This document shows, one piece after another, positions 54,161 through 63,427 of a DNA stretch of 64,000 nt. The DNA lies in contig UBMP01000011.1 in the NCBI GenBank assembly GCA_900466575.1, forward strand, positions 248,001 through 312,000, given 5' to 3'. The notes under the pieces are model-generated. The model made no database searches and was not told the DNA's origin. It was given only the letters and a program-made list of their open reading frames with translations. Both the position numbers and the translations under genes were made by a program. This DNA is from Hyphomicrobiales bacterium (lineage in GTDB: Bacteria; Pseudomonadota; Alphaproteobacteria; Rhizobiales; Rhizobiaceae). The first letter of the stretch is position 1. Every line of letters begins with the position of its first letter.

Positions 54161-54258
54161 TCTCCCTTCTTGTGGGGAGATGGCGGCAGCCAGAGGGGGA
54201 CTTGCCATGATCGCTTGATCAAGCGGATAGAAAGGCTCCTCCCCACAAGGGGGAGGAA
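54161..54258. repeat. RIME-like palindromic repeat (element C)
   Basis: Arms around CTTGTGGGGAG (54161-54180) and CTCCCCACAAG (54238-54256) pair with one indel, enclosing the 14-base palindrome CGCTTGATCAAGCG (54212-54225). Its left half resembles element A at 38723 (CTCCC..CTTG.GGGGAGATG...CAGAGGGGG), so the two belong to one family. The remaining ~120 bases before the DMT gene show nothing else. Confidence 0.68.
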
Positions 54259-54377
54259 GAGTGACCGTCGCGATTGCGGCATCAACAAAAGTGCGGCAGC
54301 CTCAACAATATCTGTTGGTCATGGGCGCCTTATCGTGAAAAGCTTCCGCTTCCAGCAAGACGAATCCGAGTGCCTGC

Positions 54378-55298
54378 ATGCCCCACGCCAAAGCCGCTCA
54401 TAATGCCCATGCTACCGGCCGCGAGAAGTGGATGGCGCATCTGGCGATGTTGTCTTTCGCTCTTCTGATTTCGGGCTCGTTTTCCCTCGGCGGGATCGCG
54501 GCGAAATATGCGCCATCGGCGGCGATCAATGCGCTGCGTTATATTCTTTCGGTCGGCGTCATGTGGATCTTCGCGACGCAGGTCATGAAGGTGAAGCTCA
54601 GCTTTCCCAGGGAACCGTGGCGCTATGTCGTGCTCGGGCTGCTGATGGCGATCTACATGTTCACCATGTTCAAGGCGCTGGAGTTTACTTCGCCGGTGGC
54701 GACGGGCGCCGTCTTCACGCTGATGCCGCTGATTTCAGCCGGCTTCGCGTGGTTTCTCATGCGCCAGCGCACCAAGCCCGCGGTGCTCTCGAGCCTGATT
54801 GTTGCGGCGATCGGCTCTGTCTGGGTGATCTTTCGCGGTGATATCAACGCCATTCTCGGCTTCGATGTCGGGCGCGGCGAGGCGATCTATTTCATCGGCG
54901 TCGTCTGCCATGCGGCCTATGCGCCGCTCTTGAGGCTCTTCAGCCGCGGTGAGCCGCCGATCTTTGTCGGCTTCTGGGCGGTGGCTGCGACGGCGGCGTG
55001 GCTGATGATCCCGGGCATCCCGGCGCTGATTCATACGGATATTGCGTCCTTCCCGCCGGAAGTCTGGGCTTCGATCCTCTATATGGCGGTTGCGACCACG
55101 GCGGTGACCTTCATGTTGCTGCAATATGCCTCGATGCGGCTGCCGGCGTCGAAGACGCTGTCCTATGGTTACCTCACGCCGTCGTTCATCATCCTGTTCG
55201 AGGGCGTGATCGGGCATGGCTGGGTGAGTGCCACGATCTGGGCCGGGGCGCTGGTAACGGCATTGGGACTTGTGATCTCCGGGCTGCTGCCGGATTGA
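54378..55298 (+). CDS. DMT-superfamily (EamA) transporter
   Basis: 306 aa from ATG 54378; ATG 54432 (MAHLAMLSFALLISGSFSLG) is also possible, and neither has a clear ribosome site. Ten helices in two EamA repeats, e.g. YVVLGLLMAIYMFTMFKALE with GAVFTLMPLISAGFAWFLM, and YASMRLPASKTLSYGYLTPS in the second repeat. An exporter or importer of an unknown small molecule. Confidence 0.9.
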   Translation: MPHAKAAHNAHATGREKWMAHLAMLSFALLISGSFSLGGIAAKYAPSAAINALRYILSVGVMWIFATQVMKVKLSFPREPWRYVVLGLLMAIYMFTMFKALEFTSPVATGAVFTLMPLISAGFAWFLMRQRTKPAVLSSLIVAAIGSVWVIFRGDINAILGFDVGRGEAIYFIGVVCHAAYAPLLRLFSRGEPPIFVGFWAVAATAAWLMIPGIPALIHTDIASFPPEVWASILYMAVATTAVTFMLLQYASMRLPASKTLSYGYLTPSFIILFEGVIGHGWVSATIWAGALVTALGLVISGLLPD

Positions 55299-55305
55299 AG
55301 CAACG

Positions 55306-56577
55306 TCAGGGGATCGCCGCCGCGGTTTCCGCCTTGGTGCTGGGCGAGCGTTTGCCATCCTCCCGCTGCGGTGGGGCGATGTCGTTGCGCCACACCAGGA
55401 AGACCAGAACCGCGATGAAGGCAATGCCGCCGTGGAACCAGTAGGCGAGCTTGTAGCCGCCGAGGTCCGTGAGCCAGCCCGCGACGATATTGCTGGACGA
55501 TGCCCCGATGCCCTGGATCGTTCCGACAACCGCCAGGCCGACATTGAAGCGACCTGTGCCGGAGAGAATACGCTCCACCGCGATGGCCGTGGCAATGCCG
55601 ATCAGGCCCGCGCCAACGCCGTCGAGCACCTGAACCGGATAGATTGAGCCGAAGGACGTGAAGGCTCCCGCGATCGCGCCTCGGATTGGCAGGGCGATCA
55701 GACCGATCAGGATAACCGTCGCCAGACCGAAACGGCGGATGAGAAAAGGTGCTGCGAGCGCCATGAAGATCATCGAGACCTGGGAGACACCGGTGGTGAT
55801 GGCCGTCGTGCGGAAAGGCGTACCGAGTTGAATGGAGAAGCTCTGCGCGATCAGGCGGCTGATCGGCGCATTGCCGAAGTGAAAGATCATCAGCACGACG
55901 GCAAGCGCCAGCAGGCCCTTACGTTCGAAGAGCACGCTGAAACCGGAGGGGCCCGGATCCCCGTCGTCATGAGCAAGCCCGCGGGCGACCTTGTTGTCGA
56001 TCCGGGCCGGGTCGATTGCCAGCACGGCCACGATCGTGGCAATCGCGGTGGCAATCATCAGATATACGATGCCCGCCATGCCGAAATAGACCGTGCCGAC
56101 GAAGATGGCGGCGAGCGAGAAGACATTTCCGGCGTGGTTCCAGAATTCGTTGCGCGAGACCTGGCTCGAGAAACGCTTCTCCCCGACGAGCCCGAGCGTG
56201 AGGCCCATCAGTGCCGGGCCGACGACGGCTCCGACGATGGCTGTTGCCGACTGTCCGCCGAAGACGGAATAGTTCTCGGGGCTGGCCAGCGTCCAGAGCG
56301 CGGCGGCGGTGACGAAGATGACCGGCAGGATGATCAGCGTCCGCTTGTAGGGCGACGCATCTACCAGGGCGCCAAACAGCGGCGTCGCGATCATTCCCAA
56401 AACCCCGCCGATGGTAGCGATCATGCCGAGCGTGAAGGGGTTCCAGCCATTGGTCGCGAGAAAGCCGTCCAGGAAAGGCCCGAGGCCGTCGCGGGCATCG
56501 GCAAGGAAAAAGTTGAGGGCGGCCAAAGCGAAGATGGAGCGGTCGAACGGGCGGGAGGAATCCGAAGCGGCGGCCAT
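55306..56577 (-). CDS. MFS transporter
   Basis: 423 aa from ATG 56577 (MAAASDSSRPFDRSIFALAA); an in-frame ATG 20 codons earlier is less likely. Twelve helices with the MFS loop 2-3 signature in degenerate form (GVLGMIATPLFGALVDASPYKR). The second half (FRTTAITTGVSQVSMIFMAL; IGIATAIAVERILSGTGRFN) fits drug/sugar-type MFS members of rhizobia. Substrate unknown. It converges on the DMT gene 7 bases away. Confidence 0.88.
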   Translation of the reverse strand: MAAASDSSRPFDRSIFALAALNFFLADARDGLGPFLDGFLATNGWNPFTLGMIATIGGVLGMIATPLFGALVDASPYKRTLIILPVIFVTAAALWTLASPENYSVFGGQSATAIVGAVVGPALMGLTLGLVGEKRFSSQVSRNEFWNHAGNVFSLAAIFVGTVYFGMAGIVYLMIATAIATIVAVLAIDPARIDNKVARGLAHDDGDPGPSGFSVLFERKGLLALAVVLMIFHFGNAPISRLIAQSFSIQLGTPFRTTAITTGVSQVSMIFMALAAPFLIRRFGLATVILIGLIALPIRGAIAGAFTSFGSIYPVQVLDGVGAGLIGIATAIAVERILSGTGRFNVGLAVVGTIQGIGASSSNIVAGWLTDLGGYKLAYWFHGGIAFIAVLVFLVWRNDIAPPQREDGKRSPSTKAETAAAIP

Positions 56578-56876
56578 GGAAAATACTTTCGCTATGAAAA
56601 CGAGCCGGAAACGGCAGCGCCCCACTTTTTGTTCCACCGTCCCGAGAAATTGGCGCTGGCAAAGAACTGAATTTGTATTAATTGTTTCTAATATAATCGA
56701 AATCAGGAAAATTCTGTTCGAGAGCTGAATATTTTCCGGGTGCGTAGCGGCCGCTTTACAAGAGGCTATTCAAAATCGACTTTCCAATTGTTGAAAGTCG
56801 CTTCGCCTTGTGCCAACTGTAAAATGTAATCCGGCGATATACAGAAGCTCGCAGGATATAGCGGCGTTGGGGAAAC

Positions 56877-57923
56877 ATGGACCACATAGAACGTCGTTCG
56901 ATGACCGGGCGCCTGCAATTCATCGTGGCGCAGGAGCGGTCGACAACCTTCCGCTGGGCATTTGCCCTCGGTCTGTTTGCTGCAGCCTTGGGCGTGCGTC
57001 TTTCGATCGATTCGAGCCTTCCGCCGGGTTTTCCTTACCTGACGTTTTTTCCCGCGGTCATTGTCGCCACGCTGGTCAGCGGGCTGTGGCCTGGCATCGT
57101 CTGCGCGACCCTGGGTGGGATTGCATCCTGGTATTTCTTCATCGCGCCGGTCAATTCGTTCGGGCTGACACCGGGCGCCGTGCTGGCGCTGATGTTCTAC
57201 ACGTTTATTGTGGCGGTCGACATTCTGATCATCCACACGATCAGCGTGACGACGAGGACACTCGTTCGCCAGAGGCAGGCTTTGGCGCAATTGGCCGCGT
57301 CCAAGGAGAAGGAAAATCTCCAGCTGCTCGAACAGGACGTGCTGCAGAGACAGCTCAGTGAGGAGCTCGTTCACCGGCTCAAGAACCAGTTGACGCTGGT
57401 TCAGGCGATCGTCAACCAGACGACGCGATCGGGAGGCGAGCCGGAGGCCATGTACGCGGTTCTCCGCGCACGCATCGGGGTTCTTGCTGGCGCACATGAC
57501 TTGCTCGTTCATGGCGTGGCGGGCGTGGCCTCTGTTGCCGATGTCGTGAACAAGGCAATCTCGATTTACGATACCTGTCAGTTCGAGGTGGGTGGGCCCG
57601 ATGTCAAGGTTGCGGAGCGGGCGGCCGTCTCGCTCAGCCTCATGCTACACGAACTGGGGACCAATGCCGCCAAGTATGGTGCTCTGTCAGTGCCGAGCGG
57701 CCGTGTTCATGTGAGTTGGGCGGTAGAAGGTGACGAGAAACCCGTCTTCAAACTGACCTGGAAGGAAGAGGGCGGACCTCCCGTTTCTGCCCCCAAACGG
57801 CGCGGTGCCGGATCGCGGCTGATTTCGGTCGGGATTGGGTCCGGCAGCGAGGTCACCCTGACTTTCGAACCTGGCGGCATTGTCTGCTATCTGAACGTTC
57901 TGGTCGATCAGCTGCAGAGCTAG
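56877..57923 (+). CDS. Membrane sensor histidine kinase, HWE/HisKA_2 type with DUF4118
   Basis: 348 aa. The N-terminal ~120 residues form about four helices of the DUF4118 (KdpD-like) domain (PGFPYLTFFPAVIVATLVSG; GGIASWYFFIAPVNSFGL). A coiled coil leads to the kinase core with His166 in EELVHRLKNQLTLVQAIVNQ and the N-box LHELGTNAAKYGALS. The H-box style and the N-box with its missing F-box are typical of the HWE/HisKA_2 families of alphaproteobacteria. ATG 56877 has GGGGAAAC upstream. No partner response regulator is adjacent. Confidence 0.9.
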   Translation: MDHIERRSMTGRLQFIVAQERSTTFRWAFALGLFAAALGVRLSIDSSLPPGFPYLTFFPAVIVATLVSGLWPGIVCATLGGIASWYFFIAPVNSFGLTPGAVLALMFYTFIVAVDILIIHTISVTTRTLVRQRQALAQLAASKEKENLQLLEQDVLQRQLSEELVHRLKNQLTLVQAIVNQTTRSGGEPEAMYAVLRARIGVLAGAHDLLVHGVAGVASVADVVNKAISIYDTCQFEVGGPDVKVAERAAVSLSLMLHELGTNAAKYGALSVPSGRVHVSWAVEGDEKPVFKLTWKEEGGPPVSAPKRRGAGSRLISVGIGSGSEVTLTFEPGGIVCYLNVLVDQLQS

Positions 57924-58045
57924 ACGCGGTCTTCGATCCGTCGGGACAGGGGCGTTGAGCGCCGTCCGCGCGACGACGTAACCATTGAGGGATCAGTGGA
58001 GGTCACGGAAACGGCGTCGGAAAAGTCCGCCAACGGCGCCCAACG

Positions 58046-58079
58046 GCGGAACAACTCAATACATCGCGCATTGTTCCGC
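58046..58079. repeat. Inverted repeat upstream of the ArsB-like gene
   Basis: Perfect 9-base arms GCGGAACAA and TTGTTCCGC separated by 16 bases, ~95 bases before the ArsB-like start. It may be an operator or the left part of the transcript; no factor can be named. Confidence 0.4.
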
Positions 58080-58172
58080 TTTCGACACGCCTTCTCCCCT
58101 ATCTGGTGCTGTGCTAGAGACCCGCATTGCCTTTATCCGCTCTCCGCAAACCCCGCCGGAATCACATCTCCC

Positions 58173-59447
58173 ATGGTCATGAATGACACTTCTTCACTCG
58201 CCATTGTCGCGATTGCTGCACTGACGGCGTTGGGGCTGCTCGTGCGGCCATTCCGCTGGCCCGAGGCGGTGTGGGCCGTTCTTGCTGCGGTGGTTCTGGT
58301 CATCTCCGGGCTGATCGCGTGGCGGGGCGCGCTCGCGGGTGTGGAAAAGGGGCTTGATGTCTATCTCTTCCTCATCGGAATGATGCTCATCTCCGACATC
58401 GCGCGAAAAGAAGGCCTCTTCGACTGGCTGGCGGCGATTGCGACGGGACGCGCCAAGGGGTCGCCGCGACGGCTGTTCGTGCTGATCTATCTCGTCGGCG
58501 TTCTGGTCACGGTCTTCATGTCGAATGACGCAACCGCGGTCGTGCTGACGCCCGCCGTCTATGCGGCTTGCAAGGCGGCGAAGGTGCGTGACCCGTTTCC
58601 CTACATGCTGATCTGTGCCTTCATCGCCAACGCGGCGAGCTTCGTGCTGCCGATCTCGAACCCGGCCAACCTCGTGATCTTCAGCGGAGGGCATATGCCG
58701 GCGCTGGGTGCCTGGTTTTCCATGTTCGCGCTGCCCTCCGTCGTCTCCATCGTCGTCACATTCGTCGCGCTCTATCTGACGCAGCGGCGTGTGATTGCCG
58801 AAGACAGCATCTCCAGGGAAGTCGAGCCTGTCTCGCTGACCCATGGCGCCAAGATCGCCGGACTTGGTCTCATCGTGACGGCGATGGCGCTTCTGGTCGC
58901 CTCGGCGCTCGATTTCGATCTCGGCTGGCCGACCTTCATTGCGGGCTTTGCGACGCTGGCGCTGGTCAGTCTCTTCAACCGCGAAAATCCGATTGGCTAC
59001 ATGAAGGAGATTTCGTGGAGCGTGTTGCCGCTGGTGGCCGGCCTCTTTGTGGTCGTCGAGGCGCTGGGGCAGACGAGCATGATCCAGTCGCTGGCCGCCA
59101 CGCTCAACGCCTATGCCGCGAGCGATCCCAAGGCGACCGTGATGGGGGCGGGGATAGCGACAGGGCTCGTTGCCAACATCGTCAACAACCTGCCGGCCGG
59201 GCTGGTAGCGGGCAGTGTCGTCAACACGGCGCATGCGTCGCCCGCGATCTCGGCGGCCGTGCTGATCGGCATCGATCTCGGGCCGAACCTTTCGATCACC
59301 GGGTCTCTGGCGACCATCCTCTGGATCAATGCGCTGCGTCGCGAAGGCATCGATGTCGGCTTCTGGCGCTTCCTGAAGATCGGCTTTGTCGTCATGGTGC
59401 CGGCGCTTCTGGCGACGCTTGCCAGCGTCGCCCTGATCGCAAGTTGA
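58173..59447 (+). CDS. ArsB/NhaD-type (IT superfamily) membrane transporter
   Basis: 424 aa from ATG 58173 (ATG 58179 is equally possible; no strong ribosome site). About eleven helices with the ArsB-like motifs FMSNDATAVVLTPAVYAACK, FIANAASFVLPISNPANLVI, and NIVNNLPAGLVAGSVVN near the end. Arsenite export is the family name function, but no ArsR, ArsC or ArsA gene is nearby, so the substrate could be another anion. Confidence 0.85.
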   Translation: MVMNDTSSLAIVAIAALTALGLLVRPFRWPEAVWAVLAAVVLVISGLIAWRGALAGVEKGLDVYLFLIGMMLISDIARKEGLFDWLAAIATGRAKGSPRRLFVLIYLVGVLVTVFMSNDATAVVLTPAVYAACKAAKVRDPFPYMLICAFIANAASFVLPISNPANLVIFSGGHMPALGAWFSMFALPSVVSIVVTFVALYLTQRRVIAEDSISREVEPVSLTHGAKIAGLGLIVTAMALLVASALDFDLGWPTFIAGFATLALVSLFNRENPIGYMKEISWSVLPLVAGLFVVVEALGQTSMIQSLAATLNAYAASDPKATVMGAGIATGLVANIVNNLPAGLVAGSVVNTAHASPAISAAVLIGIDLGPNLSITGSLATILWINALRREGIDVGFWRFLKIGFVVMVPALLATLASVALIAS

Positions 59448-59450
59448 GCC

Positions 59451-60941
59451 TCACCAGGAGGTCAGCGCGCGCAGCATCGGCGTCTTCTTGAACATGTGGC
59501 CTTCCATGCGGCCGATCAGGTGATCGAGCACGGATACGCCTTCGGCAATGGACGGCCCCTTATTGAGCATGACGCATTCTGCGCGGGCAGCCATGGCAGC
59601 ATCGGTCATTTCGCCGCGCGAAGGCAGGCCGGTTTTGACGAGGTCTTCCAGCACCTGCGTTGCCCAGATGGTCGGCACGGAGGCGGCCTCGCAGAGCCAG
59701 AGGATCTCTTCCTGCATTTCAGCCAGCCGCTCGAAGCCGATTTCTGCGGCAAGATCGCCGCGGGCGATCATCACGCCGAAGGGATGACGGTGGCGCTTGG
59801 CCTGCGCGATCAGTTCGGGAAGGTTATGTACCGCGCGCGGCTGCTCGATCTTGGCAATGAGCCCCAGCACCTTGCCGGCGAGATTGCGTTCGCTCAGGGC
59901 CTTTTCCAAGAGGTCGATATCGGCCGGTTCGCTGACGAAGGAATAGCCGATCATGTCGGCATATTCGACGACGCTGGCCAGATCCTCCTTGTCCTTGGCC
60001 GTCAGCGGCGAGAGGCCGAGTGCGGTATCGGGCAGGTTCAGACCCTTTTCCGGGCGTATTTTCGCGCCGCCCGCCTTGGTGCGGCGGATGCGGATCAGCG
60101 CCTGACGGCCATCGGTTTCCTCTACGGCACCTTCCAGCTTGCCGTCATCGTAACGGATGCGGTCGCCGACGGACAGGCGGATCACAATTTCGGGCAGCGA
60201 AACGGCGGCGCAGGCAACAACGCCTTCCGTGAGATAAGGCTCACCATCGGCCACCAGACGAAGTGCGTCGCCGGCGACCAGCTTGCGCTCGCACAGAACC
60301 GACTCGGTGCGGATCTTCGGGCCCGCGATGTCCATGAGGACGCGCACCGTGCGGCCGGTCTCGGCGCCGGCGCTGCGGGCGTGATTGGCGAGCGCGCGCC
60401 AGACTTCCGGATTGTCGTGCGCGCAATTGATGCGCGCGATGTCCATGCCGCGGCGCGCGAGATCAACGAGAAGATCCGGGTTGCTGGCGGCATCACCGGG
60501 CAGGGTCACCATGATCCGTCCGCGCCGGCCATAGGGCCTGGGGCCGAAAAGCGCGTCGGTTGCCTCTTCCAACGCCGTCTCACCCGCAAAGAAGGCTGCC
60601 TCCGAAGGCGCATCGATGGTCGGTGCAGCATCTGCCATTTCGGCCAGCGCGCAGATGACACTGTCGAGGGTCGGCAGGACGCGGCTTTCCAGCCGACCGA
60701 GCGAAGAGAGGCCACGCACCATCAGCCGGCGCTGCAGCGAGCGGATGTCATGACGGCGCAGGCCGAGATAGTGATAGAGATTGGCGATAGAGCGGCGGTC
60801 GGCCTCGGACATGTCGATGCCGGCTGTCGCGGTCTCGATCTGTGGTGCCGCCTTGGCGACGATGTCATCCCTGAGGCCGGTGACTTCCACCAGCAGGCCT
60901 GCGGCTGCGGTTTTTTCGGGCGTGGAGATCATGCTTTCCAT
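59451..60941 (-). CDS. Atypical pyruvate-kinase-like protein
   Basis: 496 aa. Residues ~140-490 keep the pyruvate kinase barrel: GMDIARINCAHDNPEVW, LMDIAGPKIRTE, LSPLTAKDKEDL, the catalytic-Lys motif IAKIEQPRAVHNL, the Mg site VMIARGDLAAEIGF, and ATQVLEDLVKTGLPSRGEMT. The usual C-terminal regulatory domain (~120 residues) is missing; the protein ends shortly after VMLNKGPSIAEG. Instead there is a ~135-residue helical N-terminal extension. Several consensus residues differ (NFSHG to NCAHD; SGETA to NKGPS). It may act as a kinase with altered control or on another substrate. Confidence 0.83.
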   Translation of the reverse strand: MESMISTPEKTAAAGLLVEVTGLRDDIVAKAAPQIETATAGIDMSEADRRSIANLYHYLGLRRHDIRSLQRRLMVRGLSSLGRLESRVLPTLDSVICALAEMADAAPTIDAPSEAAFFAGETALEEATDALFGPRPYGRRGRIMVTLPGDAASNPDLLVDLARRGMDIARINCAHDNPEVWRALANHARSAGAETGRTVRVLMDIAGPKIRTESVLCERKLVAGDALRLVADGEPYLTEGVVACAAVSLPEIVIRLSVGDRIRYDDGKLEGAVEETDGRQALIRIRRTKAGGAKIRPEKGLNLPDTALGLSPLTAKDKEDLASVVEYADMIGYSFVSEPADIDLLEKALSERNLAGKVLGLIAKIEQPRAVHNLPELIAQAKRHRHPFGVMIARGDLAAEIGFERLAEMQEEILWLCEAASVPTIWATQVLEDLVKTGLPSRGEMTDAAMAARAECVMLNKGPSIAEGVSVLDHLIGRMEGHMFKKTPMLRALTSW

Positions 60942-61150
60942 AGGTGGCGCCTTTCACGGTTGCGGGGCCGTTTGCGAGACGATGGGCCGGTTTGAAGTTC
61001 CGGCCGTAGGATAGAAGCGTTCCGTGACAATGGTCGGAACATGGGTTGCCGGCCTTGACTTGAGTCACGATTTCGCTGTCCTTGGGGAATAAGGTGGAGG
61101 CGACCGCGCGGTGCGGCCTGACGCGTGCATTGAGGAGGGAAGGGATCATC

Positions 61151-61942
61151 ATGACGCTGTTTTCGGAAGTTTCCGGTGATCTGTCGTCGAGGGCGCCTGT
61201 CGTCCTGATCCATGGCTTCGGCGGCAGTGCCGCGGCGTGGGATGCAGTCGTCGCGCTTCTGCCGGAAGACCTGCCCGTCATTGCCTATGACCTGCCGGGG
61301 CATAATCGTTCCCTGCACACGGAAGAGCGCGGCGGGGCGGGCAAGATGGCGAAGGCGATCCTCGCCGATCTCGATGCGCAGGGCATTTCCGCTTTTCATC
61401 TCGCCGGGCATTCCATGGGCGGGGCGGTGGCCGCGCTGATTGCCATGCGGGCGGCGGCCAAGATCAAATCGCTGACGCTGGTCGCACCGGGGGGCATGGG
61501 GCCGGAGATCAACGCGCATGCGTTGGAGCGCTTTGCGCAGGCCCTGACGGCCGAGGAACTGGCCGATGCGCTGCGCATCATGACGGCGCCCGGCGTCGAT
61601 CTGCCGGCGGATGTCATCGAAAGCATGGCGATGGATCGGGAGCGCCCCGGTGCCGTCGAGGCACTGGAGGAGATCTACGAGGCGATGTTTACCGAGCAGT
61701 CCTCGCCGGTGAAGGCGCAAGGCGTGTTGCCGCTCGAGCTTCTGGAAACGCTCAAGATGCCGGTTGCGGTCGTCTGGGGCGATGACGATGCGATCCTCCC
61801 CTCGCACCAGATGGACCGCCTGCCGGAGCATTTTACCAAAACCCGTGTTCCGGGCATGGGGCACATGTTGCTCGACGAGTGCCCGGCGAAGATTGCCGGT
61901 CTGATCATCGCGCAGACTTCGCAGACCGTGCTGCACGGGTGA
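61151..61942 (+). CDS. Alpha/beta-hydrolase
   Basis: 263 aa from ATG 61151 (GGAGGGAAGGG upstream). The oxyanion motif VLIHGFGGSAAAW, nucleophile Ser in LAGHSMGGAVA, the acid in VWGDDDAILP and the catalytic His in GMGHMLLDE form a complete triad. It resembles the hydrolase sometimes annotated as the acetoin dehydrogenase E2-like esterase. Substrate unknown. Divergent from the pyruvate-kinase-like gene. Confidence 0.9.
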   Translation: MTLFSEVSGDLSSRAPVVLIHGFGGSAAAWDAVVALLPEDLPVIAYDLPGHNRSLHTEERGGAGKMAKAILADLDAQGISAFHLAGHSMGGAVAALIAMRAAAKIKSLTLVAPGGMGPEINAHALERFAQALTAEELADALRIMTAPGVDLPADVIESMAMDRERPGAVEALEEIYEAMFTEQSSPVKAQGVLPLELLETLKMPVAVVWGDDDAILPSHQMDRLPEHFTKTRVPGMGHMLLDECPAKIAGLIIAQTSQTVLHG

Positions 61943-61992
61943 GCGCGCCGGCCGCGTTTCCCCGGGAACAGGGCAGGCTGGCTGTGAAACAA

Positions 61993-62025
61993 CAATGGCG
62001 GCTGCGCCGCGCGCTGCCGCCATTG
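61993..62025 (-). terminator. Terminator between convergent hydrolase and TPR genes
   Basis: Perfect 10-base arms CAATGGCGGC/GCCGCCATTG with an inner GCGC/GCGC stem. On the minus strand it is followed by TTGTTTCAC, so it best serves the TPR gene. Confidence 0.65.
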
Positions 62026-62059
62026 GTATGGAGTGGGACAAAGCGTTGGCCCATGGTTT

Positions 62060-62611
62060 TCAGTAGCGCGTCTTCGACGCAATCGTCTGCTTCAGCGCCG
62101 TGTAGGCCCAGGTGTTGCTGCCGCCGCGCTCGCGGATTTCGTTGAGCTGCTTGTTGGCTTCCTTCATGTTGCCCTGTTCGACATAGGCCATGCCCATGTA
62201 GGAGCGGGCGAGAATGAAGTTCGGGTCCTTGGTGAGCGCCTGCTGGTAGTAGCTCATGCCGAGCTTCATGTTGCCGGCCTTGCGGCTGGCATAGCCCTTG
62301 TAGTTCAGCACACGGGCCTCGTCCTGGTTTTTCATCGCCGAGAGAACCTTGAGTGCGTTGTTGTACTGCCCAGCATAGGCAAGTTCGCGAGCGGCGTTGT
62401 AAAGCGTGTCGTCGTCAAGGCTCGACTTCTTCGGGTTGACGCACTTCTTCTTGTCCTTGTCCCAGACCTCGCCATCCTTGCACTTGGTCGAGGTTTCGGT
62501 CTTGGCCGGCGGCTGGGTCTTGTCGGTTTCGGAACCAACGGCGAAGGCTGCGGCGGGCATGGCGACGGCGATTGCCAGCGCCGCTGCAAGCGACTTGATG
62601 TGCATAGTCAT
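62060..62611 (-). CDS. Secreted tetratricopeptide-repeat protein
   Basis: 183 aa. Signal peptide HIKSLAAALAIAVAMPAAAF, a short Cys-containing linker (KCKDGEVWDKDKKKCVNPKK), then about three TPR units (ARELAYAGQYNNALKVLSAM; YKGYASRKAGNMKLGMSYYQ; MAYVEQGNMKEANKQLNEI). Periplasmic scaffold-type protein of unknown partner. It diverges from the TetR regulator. Confidence 0.85.
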   Translation of the reverse strand: MTMHIKSLAAALAIAVAMPAAAFAVGSETDKTQPPAKTETSTKCKDGEVWDKDKKKCVNPKKSSLDDDTLYNAARELAYAGQYNNALKVLSAMKNQDEARVLNYKGYASRKAGNMKLGMSYYQQALTKDPNFILARSYMGMAYVEQGNMKEANKQLNEIRERGGSNTWAYTALKQTIASKTRY

Positions 62612-62728
62612 GGTTTCTCTCCAGCTTGATCAGGGCAGCGTCGATTTTCAGCGACTTATTTCTCCGCCAGATCAACATGTTCGGGGATTTGGCGATAATC
62701 AAATGCAATCAAATGTTCGCGAGCTTGA

Positions 62729-62752
62729 TTTTAATCAATCGATTGATTAAAA
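62729..62752. promoter_or_regulatory. 24-bp perfect palindrome before the TetR gene
   Basis: The sequence centred on AATCAATCGATTGATT is fully self-complementary over 24 bases and ends 20 bases before the TetR start. It is almost certainly the operator of that regulator (autoregulation) and could also act on the TPR gene 118 bases away. Confidence 0.78.
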
Positions 62753-62772
62753 ATAGCGGCTAGGAGTGCTTC

Positions 62773-63423
62773 ATGGTCAAACAGACAAAATCGGGTGGCG
62801 AGGCGACGAAGCTTGCTCTCATTGAGGCGGGGCTGAAGCTCTTCGGCACCCAGGGTTATGATGCTGTCTCCACGCGACAGATCGCCGATGCAGCGGATGC
62901 GAATATCGGCTCCATCGCCTACCATTTCGGCGGCAAGCCGGGGCTGCGGCTTGCCTGCGCGCAATTCGTGGCGGAGCGGATCGCAACTGTTGCCGCGCCT
63001 GCGATTGCCTCGCCGCTCCCCGCCGATCCGCAGGTTGCAGTTGCCATCATGGAAGCGGCCATCGAGCGGTTCGCGCGCTTTCTCGTCTCTTCACGCGACG
63101 CGGGAACCTACGCGACCTTCATGTTGCGCGAGATCATGCAGCCCGGCGAGGTGGTCGATTACGTCTACGACACGCTGATTTCACGGGCGCATATGCGGCT
63201 TTGCGGGCTTTTCGGCGTGGCGACGGGTCTCGATCCGGAAAGCCAGCATGTGAAGGCAGCGGTGTTTTCGCTGCTCGGGCAGGTTCTCTATTTCCGCGTG
63301 GCGCGGCCCATCGTGCTGAAGCGGATGGACTGGCACGACATCGGGACGGCAGAGGCGGATGAGCTCGTCGCCGTCTTCAAGATCAATCTCAGGGGGCTGA
63401 TTGCAGCCCATAAGAAGGGGTGA
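62773..63423 (+). CDS. TetR-family regulator, CecR (YbiH)/DUF1956 type
   Basis: 216 aa. N-terminal TetR helix-turn-helix (FGTQGYDAVSTRQIADAADA, NIGSIAYHFGGKPGLRLAC) and a C-terminal domain with FMLREIMQPGEVVDYVYDTL and FSLLGQVLYFRVARPIVLKR, as in the CecR/DUF1956 family. In E. coli, cecR precedes ybhGFSR, an HlyD-type adaptor with an ABC exporter; the next gene here is indeed an HlyD-type protein 4 bases downstream. Confidence 0.88.
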   Translation: MVKQTKSGGEATKLALIEAGLKLFGTQGYDAVSTRQIADAADANIGSIAYHFGGKPGLRLACAQFVAERIATVAAPAIASPLPADPQVAVAIMEAAIERFARFLVSSRDAGTYATFMLREIMQPGEVVDYVYDTLISRAHMRLCGLFGVATGLDPESQHVKAAVFSLLGQVLYFRVARPIVLKRMDWHDIGTAEADELVAVFKINLRGLIAAHKKG

Positions 63424-63427
63424 CGTC

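Noticed and set aside
58048-58075. GGAAC...GTT as a general-stress (EcfG) promoter before the ArsB-like gene
   Set aside because: The spacer is 20 bases instead of 16-17 and the -10 CGTT is not matched.
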